From: Paenibacillus silvae | GTDB lineage: Bacteria > Bacillota > Bacilli > Paenibacillales > Paenibacillaceae | Assembly (NCBI RefSeq): GCF_014639235.1 | Contig: NZ_BMFU01000015.1 | Span: 1 to 64,000, forward strand | DNA length: 64,000 nt | Direction: 5' to 3' | Part shown: one piece after another, positions 62,101 through 64,000 of the stretch | Layout of the letters: each line of letters starts with the position of its first letter | Numbering within the stretch: the stretch's first letter is position 1 | Made by a program: the position numbers and the translations under genes | The notes under the pieces: generated by a model | Databases searched by the model: none | What the model was told of the DNA's origin: nothing | What the model saw: the letters and a program-made list of their open reading frames with translations, nothing else

Positions 62101-64000
62101 ACAGCTTGTCTCCCTCCGCAAACGGAGAATCCACAAACTTCTCCGCCGTCAGATCCGGGCGGTTCAGATATCCTCTCGCCAATCCTTCCCCGGCTACGTA
62201 CATTTCTCCGGCTACACCGATCGGCACAGGACGGCGGTTTTCGTCCAGCACATACACACGCAGTGTCGGAATGGGCTTGCCTATGTTACTCTTCGCTGCT
62301 TCGATCTCGGTCCATGTAATTTCCTTATATGTCACGTGAACCGTCGTCTCCGTAATACCATACATATTGATCAGCTTTGTTTCCGGGTACTTCGTCTTGA
62401 ATCCCTTGAGCAGCAGCGGACTCAGCGCTTCCCCCCCGAAGATGACATTGCGTATCCGCAAATTATACGGGTGCTCTGCCAGAACCTCACGTAATAGCTG
62501 ATAGAAGTACGTTGGGGTCTGGTTCAAAATCGTGATCTGCTCCCGACTCAGCAGCGCCAGGAAATCGGCTGGATTTTTCGCTGTGAGCGGCGGTACGATC
62601 ACCAGCTTGCCTCCGTACAGCAGTGCCCCGTACATTTCCCAGACGGAGAAATCAAAACAGAACGAGTGGAACAGCGTCCACGTATCGGACGGGCCGAAGT
62701 CAAACAGGTTTTTGTCATTGAATAGAAGACGCACGACATTTTTATGCTCAATTAACGTACCCTTCGGTTTGCCCGTGGTTCCCGACGTATAGATCACATA
62801 GGCCAGGTTGTCCGGCCCGGAAATCGGCTCCAGATTTGAAGCTTCCCTGGCATCTGCCGAGTGGTTCGTCCAGCTATCCTCCAGAACAAAATCATTTAAT
62901 TCGAGACGCGGTCCTGCGAAGTCTGTTTTCTCGTGCAAATGCTTTTGAATGAGCAGCAGCGGTGCGCCCGAATCCTCGATCATGAAGCGGATACGCTCCT
63001 GCGGGTAATCAGGATCGACAGGCACGTAGGCACCGCCCGCTTTCAGAATTGCCAGAATGCCAACAACCATATCCAGCGAGCGCTCAGCGAGAATGGCTAC
63101 TAATTGATCTGCTTCGACTCCCGTCTCGCGCAGCTTTCGTGCCAGACAATTGGAACGTTCGTTCAGTTCGCGGTAGGTCAGCTGCCGCTCATTCATGACC
63201 ACGGCGACGTTGTTTGGATAATGCTCCGCTTGCTCTTCAAACAAACCGTGAATCGTCTGCTGCCGCGGGTATTCCGCCTCCAAATCGTTGAAATCATGCA
63301 CCAACTCGTGGATTTCTTCCTGCGTGAGCATTCCAAGCGATGCAATATCCCCGTCCGGCGCCGTTGCGATGGTATGTAACAGTTTGTCATAATGTCTGGC
63401 AAACCGCTCAGCGGTCTCCTGTTTATACAAAGCTGTAGCATACTCCAATCGGCATTCGAGCTGACCATGCAGCTCCGAAATGTCCAGAAGCAGCTCGAAC
63501 TTGGAGGTCAGGTTTTCCAACGGATAAAAGGATTGCTCCAGTCCCTCAATGACTATTTGCTCGTTCTCTGTATTTTGCAGAGAGAAGAACGTATCAAAGA
63601 GTGGATTCCGACCCGTTGCGCGAGGGATCTGCAGACTTTCCACCAAATCCTCAAACAAATAATTTTGGTGTTCAAATGCCCCTAGTGTAATGTTTTTGAT
63701 TTCTTCCAAGTAAGAAAGATATGGCTTGGAACGCTCAGGACGACTGCGAATGGCCAGCGTATTGATAAACATGCCTACGATGGGCTGCACTTCCTCCTGC
63801 GTTCTTCCGGCAATCGGCGTTCCAATGATCAAATCCTCTTGGCCCGAATATTTGTGCATCAGGATGGAATAAGCCGACAAAAGCACCATGTACAGCGTTG
63901 TGCCTGTTCGTGCCGCCAGCTCTTTCAGCTTCTCTGTCCGCTCTTTCCCGATGTAAAACTTCACGGTACGTCCGTCAAAGTTCTGCACCGCTGGCCGCGG
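48845..64000 (-). CDS. pmxE: Non-ribosomal peptide synthetase, PmxE-like (5' end outside window)
   Basis: More than 5,050 codons are visible and the frame runs off the right edge. Domains from the N-terminal side: C (C-terminal lobe only), A, PCP, C, A, PCP, epimerase, C, A, PCP, C, A, PCP, C; no thioesterase. Pocket residues read by alignment to GrsA: DFWNIGMVHK (Thr), DVGEISSIDK, DVGEISAIDK and DVGEISAIDK (Dab/Orn type). The epimerase follows the first Dab module, whose carrier has GGDSIKAL rather than GGHSLRAT. A Thr-D-Dab-Dab-Dab order and a C-terminal condensation domain match PmxE, which builds residues 1-5 of polymyxin and hands over to PmxA, which begins with an A domain. Adding one missing module gives about 6,300 residues, the known PmxE size. 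The product is inferred; octapeptin-type alternatives lack the Thr. Confidence 0.8.
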   Translation of the reverse strand, partial: PRPAVQNFDGRTVKFYIGKERTEKLKELAARTGTTLYMVLLSAYSILMHKYSGQEDLIIGTPIAGRTQEEVQPIVGMFINTLAIRSRPERSKPYLSYLEEIKNITLGAFEHQNYLFEDLVESLQIPRATGRNPLFDTFFSLQNTENEQIVIEGLEQSFYPLENLTSKFELLLDISELHGQLECRLEYATALYKQETAERFARHYDKLLHTIATAPDGDIASLGMLTQEEIHELVHDFNDLEAEYPRQQTIHGLFEEQAEHYPNNVAVVMNERQLTYRELNERSNCLARKLRETGVEADQLVAILAERSLDMVVGILAILKAGGAYVPVDPDYPQERIRFMIEDSGAPLLLIQKHLHEKTDFAGPRLELNDFVLEDSWTNHSADAREASNLEPISGPDNLAYVIYTSGTTGKPKGTLIEHKNVVRLLFNDKNLFDFGPSDTWTLFHSFCFDFSVWEMYGALLYGGKLVIVPPLTAKNPADFLALLSREQITILNQTPTYFYQLLREVLAEHPYNLRIRNVIFGGEALSPLLLKGFKTKYPETKLINMYGITETTVHVTYKEITWTEIEAAKSNIGKPIPTLRVYVLDENRRPVPIGVAGEMYVAGEGLARGYLNRPDLTAEKFVDSPFAEGDKLYRSGDLAAWLPDGNIEYLGRIDHQVKIRGYRIELDEIETQLLNVQGVEEAVVLARQDNGGENALVAYFVAERTLTVSDIRATLAQGMPGYMIPSYFVQLERMPLTSNGKVDRKALPEPQGSMQTGVEYVAPRNRTESELVNIWEDVLGYSGIGVLDNFFELGGHSLRATSLVSKIRKEMNVEVPLRDVFRLTTVESMAEAISSLEKTLQSSIPKAEERVYYPVSSAQKRLFVLHQLDELELNYNLPSALQLEGALNETRVEAALAALVARHDMLRTGFEIVNGEPVQHIHPFVAFKIEKLQASEDQIAALLESFIQPFDLTRPPLLRAMLIELEQEKFLLVLDMHHIGSDGLSMDILLREFVQLYNGETLPEIRIQYKDYAVWQQSEEQRQSIQQQEQYWRGVYSSEPPVLELPLDFPRPFIQQFDGQTLTFALDAEKSEALKRLAGDSGATLYMLLLAAYSVLLHKYAGQEDIVVGTPIAARSHADLQPIIGMFVNTLALRLGPAAERTFLDYLQEVKETTLGAYEHQDYPFEELVEALQVSRDLSRNPLFDTMFSLQKHESLDLTMEGIHWSLFDIEEKTAKFDLSLDIVETGNELLCKIEYATSLFRPETIVRLANHYEQLLSSILADPDAQIADLNILTSSEMHDLLVRFDVSCPALANRYNTEGAGLEADELSESWRESTFHELFEQQAERTPEALAVVCEDNKLTYADLNSRANSLAYALRAHGVRPEQVVGILAGRSVELLIGVLAVWKAGGAYVPLDPDYPVERIEYMLADSGAAVLLTQTCLLEQAETWRSNGALVLQTVLALDDAATYSLEAIETAAGLQTLCQSGSEEKVLAPAEPSAAETSATAEAEIHRLAAVPACNPANVNKPHDLAYVIYTSGTTGRPKGVAVEHRSLVNTAAGYRRDYRLDQFPIRLLQLASFSFDVFVGDIARTLYNGGTMIIVPKEDRIDATRLYGWIHDYAITVFESTPALIIPFMEHVYAEGLDLSSMQLLITSSDACNVADYRTLQERFGSQFRIINSYGVTEAAIDSSFYDEPLSKLPKTGSVPIGKAWLNAKFYIVDAHLKPVPIGVLGELVIGGAGVARGYLNRPDLTEEKFVDSPFVTGERLYRTGDLARWMPDGNVDFIGRIDNQVKIRGYRIELGEIEAAMKNVADVEQALVIDRMDERGQKYLCGYVVANSDFDLEQLVTHLEAALPSHMVPLRMMRLDQMPLTPNGKIDRKALPVPEGSMRYEAVYTAPRTPGEQALASVWQSVLGLERVGTMDNFFALGGDSIKALQVSSRLLQTGYKLVMKDLFHYPTISALSMRLQTVERTASQAEVTGEVVLTPIQSWFFEQNPADIHHSNQAFMQFSKQGFDEEALCQAVRQLIVHHDALRTVYRATEHGYAAWNRGAEENEALFDLEIIDFRGTLDVKNAVEAKASEIQASIDLEYGPLVKLGLFRCDDGDHLLIAIHHLVVDSVSWRILLEDLATGYDQARQGQPIRLPLKTDSFQLWAKQLADYANGSAIESEREHWHNIEQLTYEPLSRDFEQERSMLKDSGLVSVRWTAAETEQLLKQAHLAYHTEMNDLLLAALSLAVHAWSGHERVLVNLEGHGREELFQNVDITRTVGWFTSQFPVVLEPGHADNLGHQVKRVKEGLRRIPNKGIGYGILRYLAETRGDERFVLAPEISFNYLGQFDQDYDGSGSQPSPFSPGSDSSPNAMMDFVLDINGMVSEGVLELNIRYGKTQYKRETVERLGTLLQSSLREIISHCISKEKPELTPSDVLLQDMTVEELEQLTEHTAVLGELENVYTLTPLQKGMLFHSLLDADSEAYFEQVTFDLHGSLNVEAFTQGLDTLVQRNEALRTNFVTGWRDEPIQVVFRERKCEVYFEDIRPSYHKDPEKTIAEFVSEDKANKFDLAQGSLMRVTVLRTGEESYHVIWSHHHILMDGWCMSFMIKEVFDTYFAIQEKHAPELPPVTSYSKYIEWLEAQDAAKASLYWSEYLAGYDQQTRLPQEKTQLRQHAFEMAEMDVELGKGLTGQIERAARQQQVTLNTFMQTIWGLVLQIYNNSEDVVFGSVVSGRPAEIPGIESMIGLFINTIPVRIQGKAEHTVADILRTTQDQALASRAYETYPLFEIQSLSEQKRDLINHIMVFENYPMEEQIEQVVGGDQNALTIANIQSPEQTNYDLDITVIPEEQILLRFTYNALTFEADGIRQLCGHFVRALEQAVVNPNMRINELQLLTAAEKEEIISAFNPAQPEAAPVAAFHRLFEKQAERTPEAEAVVYENDRLTYAELNARANRLAATLRTSGIGRESIVGILAERSVDLLIAVLAVWKAGGAYVPLDPDYPADRVRFMLEDSGAKVLLTQTPLRERAETWLSAAQLALATVLYLDDEAAYSEQQTNAPMMGSDQDASITSGVVSDMDSFHEARPEDLAYVIYTSGTTGKPKGVMIEHRSLVNTAAGYRREYRLDQFPVRLMQLASFSFDVFVGDIARTLYNGGTMVIVPKDDRIDPSRLHHWMEREQVTIFESTPALIVPFMQYVYEQKLDIRSMELLITSSDSCSVADYRTLQERFGSSFRIINAYGVTEAAIDSSFYDEPLSQLPQTGHVPIGKAWLNATFYIVDAHLNPVPVGVLGELVIGGVGVARGYLNRAELTAEKFVDSPFVAGERLYRTGDLARWMEDGNVDFIGRIDNQAKIRGYRIETGEVEAKLLSAAGVKEAVVVVMEDQEGQKALCAYYTVEEVLSASDLKSIISSELPGYMIPSYFVELEQLPLTPNGKIDRKALPAPKGGGHEYVAPRTELEQKLAAIWQEVLLQEQLVGVTDNFFDLGGHSLRATTLVSKMHKELGIEFPLRDVFHYSTVEEMAAAMERLESSSFTSIPAVETAEYYPLSSAQKRLYILNQLEGGKLSYNIPGAMVLEGKLDLQRFEEAFRRLVARHETLRTGFEMVHGEAVQRIYEDAAFQVEYVQISEEQAEETVRQFVRAFDLAKPPLLRVGLAKLAPDRHILMFDTHHIVSDGVSMDVMIEEFVHLYSGQSLEPLRIQYKDYAVWQQSDEQKLQLAKQEAYWLNMFSGELPVLEMPTDYPRPAMQSYEGHSLQLYMNREKTECLKRIAAENGATLYMVLLAAYNVLLHKYSGQEDVVVGTPIAGRNHSDVQPLIGMFVNTLAIRSYPAAGKTFLDYLQEIKETTLGAFEHQNYPFEELVDQVNVARDLRRHPLFDTMFALQNTENVEIQLPGLHLSTYASEETVSKFDLSLDVTEIEDGLEVLFEYATALYKTKTVEQLAAHYLQLLESILYNPSATIAELDMLTAEEKEEMISAFNPAQSEAAPVAAFHRLFEKQAERTPEAEAVVYENDRLTYAELNVRANRLAATLRTSGIGRESIVGILAERSVDLLVAVLAVWKAGGAYVPLDPDYPADRIRFMLEDSGAKVLLTQTALRERAEAWLDEAQLALATVLYLDDEASYSEERTNAPMLGSNQDSSLVSGKLTGAVNGGSKSDLNVLDDVDVIGMDSFHEARPEDLAYVIYTSGTTGKPKGVMIEHRSLVNTAAGYRREYGLDQFPVRLMQLASFSFDVFVGDIARTLYNGGTMVIVPKDDRIDPSRLHHWMERERVTIFESTPALIVPFMQYVYEQKQDIRSMELLITSSDSCSVADYRTLQERFGSSFRIINAYGVTEAAIDSSFYDEPLTQLPQTGHVPIGKAWLNAKFYIVDAHLNPVPVGVLGELVIGGTGVARGYLNRAELTAEKFVDSPFVAGERLYRTGDLARWMEDGNVDFIGRIDNQAKIRGYRIETGEIESQLLQVAGVREAVVLVRSDANGQKALCAYYTTDSGLLAIDIKRAISSELPGYMIPSYFIELEQVPLTPNGKIDRKALPTPEEGISADREYVAPRNELETKLAAIWQDVLGLSKEIGVHDNFFDLGGHSLRATALVSKVHKTLSVDLPLRDVFQHSTVEAMAKAISRLEQQEFLSIPVLNKQDRYPLSSVQKRLYIQQQMQGAELSYNMSGMTVLVGGLERERFEAALKGLIARHEILRTGFDMVDGEPVQRIYADLEFAVEYTKATESETKCIADAFVRVFDLHLPPLLRVGLVEWEAERHLLMLDIHHIVTDGMSMGIFVEELLRLYNGETLEPLRIQYKEFAAWQQSEYVKDRLKRQEAYWLDMLNGDLPTLELPTDFARPAVRSFEGDVLPFSINKQMTESLQRIADENGATLYMVLSAVYSVLLSKYSGQEDFIVGTPVSGRTHADLEPLIGMFVNTLAIRHYPSGEKTFLAYLNEVKETMLGAYDHQDYPFEELVTKLQVPRDQSRNPVFDVMFALETKEDNVQSFGDIQIESYPEKHTVSQFDLTLIISMLDEGMNGQFEYATKLFTRNLIDNFAQDLLVIIEQIGEQPSMLLKDVSLIGPSEQEQDDLETIDIMF
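50210..53460 (-). other. NRPS: C-A(Dab/Orn)-PCP module, near-duplicate A domain
   Basis: LCL condensation domain with HHIVSDG (about 53055-53080), A domain with the same D-V-G-E-I-S-A-I-D-K pocket as the previous module, carrier LGGHSLRATAL at about 50310-50345. DNA of its A domain repeats that of the preceding one with an offset of 3,273 bases over about 1 kb. Confidence 0.85.
53500..56720 (-). other. NRPS: C(DCL)-A(Dab/Orn)-PCP module
   Basis: The condensation domain begins YTLTPLQKGMLFHSL and has HHILMDGWC (about 56265-56300), the DCL type expected after an epimerase. The A domain pocket is D-V-G-E-I-S-A-I-D-K; carrier LGGHSLRATTL lies at about 53600-53635. Its A domain is nearly identical in DNA to the next module. 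Confidence 0.85.
56740..61450 (-). other. NRPS: C-A(Dab/Orn)-PCP-epimerase module
   Basis: LCL condensation domain with HHIGSDG (about 61045-61070); A domain with pocket D-V-G-E-I-S-S-I-D-K and YTSGTTGRPKG (about 59425-59460); carrier with GGDSIKAL (about 58245-58280); epimerase (about 56740-58110) with HHLVVDSVSW, NLEGHGREEL and NYLGQFD. The residue is therefore delivered in D form. The A-domain linker before the ATP loop is expanded by about 40 Ala/Glu/Ser-rich residues. Confidence 0.85.
61500..63259 (-). other. NRPS: adenylation (Thr) and carrier domains
   Basis: The A domain runs from TIHGLFEEQ (about 63260) through YTSGTTGKPKG (about 62760-62800) to NGKVDRKAL (about 61760). Pocket residues D-F-W-N-I-G-M-V-H-K match the well-known threonine code. 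The carrier serine lies in LGGHSLRATSL (about 61590-61625). Confidence 0.85.
63260..64000 (-). other. NRPS: C-terminal lobe of condensation domain (Thr module)
   Basis: Visible from the RPAVQNFDG junction onward: LYMVLLSAYSILMHKYSGQEDLIIGTPIAGR, VGMFINTLAIR and RNPLFDTFFSLQN motifs are present. The HHxxxDG lobe lies beyond the window edge. By sequence type it is an LCL domain accepting an L-configured donor. Confidence 0.85.

Noticed and set aside
48944..63685. Many plus-strand open frames of 60-270 codons opposite the synthetase
   Set aside because: They mirror codon bias of the GC-rich NRPS gene, repeat wherever its domains repeat, and lack ribosome sites.
48845..64000. Octapeptin or fusaricidin synthetase
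   Set aside because: Octapeptin synthesis would not include a Thr module before the D-Dab module, and fusaricidin pockets are not Dab type.

Overview
The window reads as chromosomal DNA of an endospore-forming Paenibacillus. Evidence: a complete GerA-type germinant receptor operon (41.7-45.7 kb), a Spo0E-type phosphatase, secreted proteins with copper-amine-oxidase-like 'stalk' domains, strong AGGAGG-type ribosome binding sites, and a giant peptide synthetase loaded with diaminobutyrate-type adenylation domains. I saw no rRNA, tRNA, CRISPR array, prophage or intact insertion sequence.

Layout. 0-3.1 kb: a possible group II intron 5' end, then an alpha/beta hydrolase-MerR pair with a textbook MerR promoter, a YtkA-like lipoprotein and a BdbC/DsbB-type thiol oxidase. 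3.2-9.0 kb: divergent HxlR regulator/nitroreductase, two secreted stalk-domain proteins with internal duplications, and an APH-type kinase. 9.1-15.4 kb: a type VII secretion accessory locus (WXG100 protein, DUF4176 protein, a WXG100-headed effector with a glycine-rich hydrophobic tail translationally coupled to a six-helix membrane protein, and three large proteins of uncertain function, one with a formylglycine-generating-enzyme-like domain). No EssC-type ATPase is visible. 15.8-20.4 kb: a small unknown protein whose 3' end overlaps a convergent Spo0E gene, a WYL regulator with two paralogous C39/BtrH-like proteins, a zinc-ribbon protein and an ArsR regulator. 20.5-24.8 kb: two MFS exporters, a SnoaL-like protein and an Rrf2 regulator. 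25-31.7 kb: two AraC-controlled sets of Gfo/Idh/MocA dehydrogenases, an aldo/keto reductase and a TIM-barrel isomerase, separated by a repeat-rich intergenic stretch. 31.8-35.5 kb: an amino-acid ABC transporter operon with a CapA-like protein inserted. 36.0-38.8 kb: AT-rich tandem secreted beta-propeller genes. 38.9-41.6 kb: a SAM-I riboswitch controlling S-methylmethionine permease and homocysteine methyltransferase. 41.7-48.7 kb: gerA operon, a soluble PAS-chemoreceptor, a VOC protein and a second WYL regulator.

48.8 kb to the right edge is one minus-strand NRPS gene (more than 5,000 codons, 5' end outside the window). Visible order: C(partial)-A-PCP / C-A-PCP-E / C-A-PCP / C-A-PCP / C, with no thioesterase. 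Specificity-pocket residues read as Thr, then three Dab/Orn-type pockets, the first of these followed by an epimerase. Thr-D-Dab-Dab-Dab plus a terminal C domain in the last gene of a cluster is the architecture of PmxE, the subunit building residues 1-5 of polymyxin. The most economical reading is a polymyxin-type lipopeptide synthetase of the D-Dab3 class. The remainder of the cluster would lie to the right of this window.

The least-described pieces are the type VII locus, the WYL/BtrH-like trio, the CapA-containing amino-acid transporter operon, the Spo0E antisense arrangement and a dispersed palindromic repeat family.
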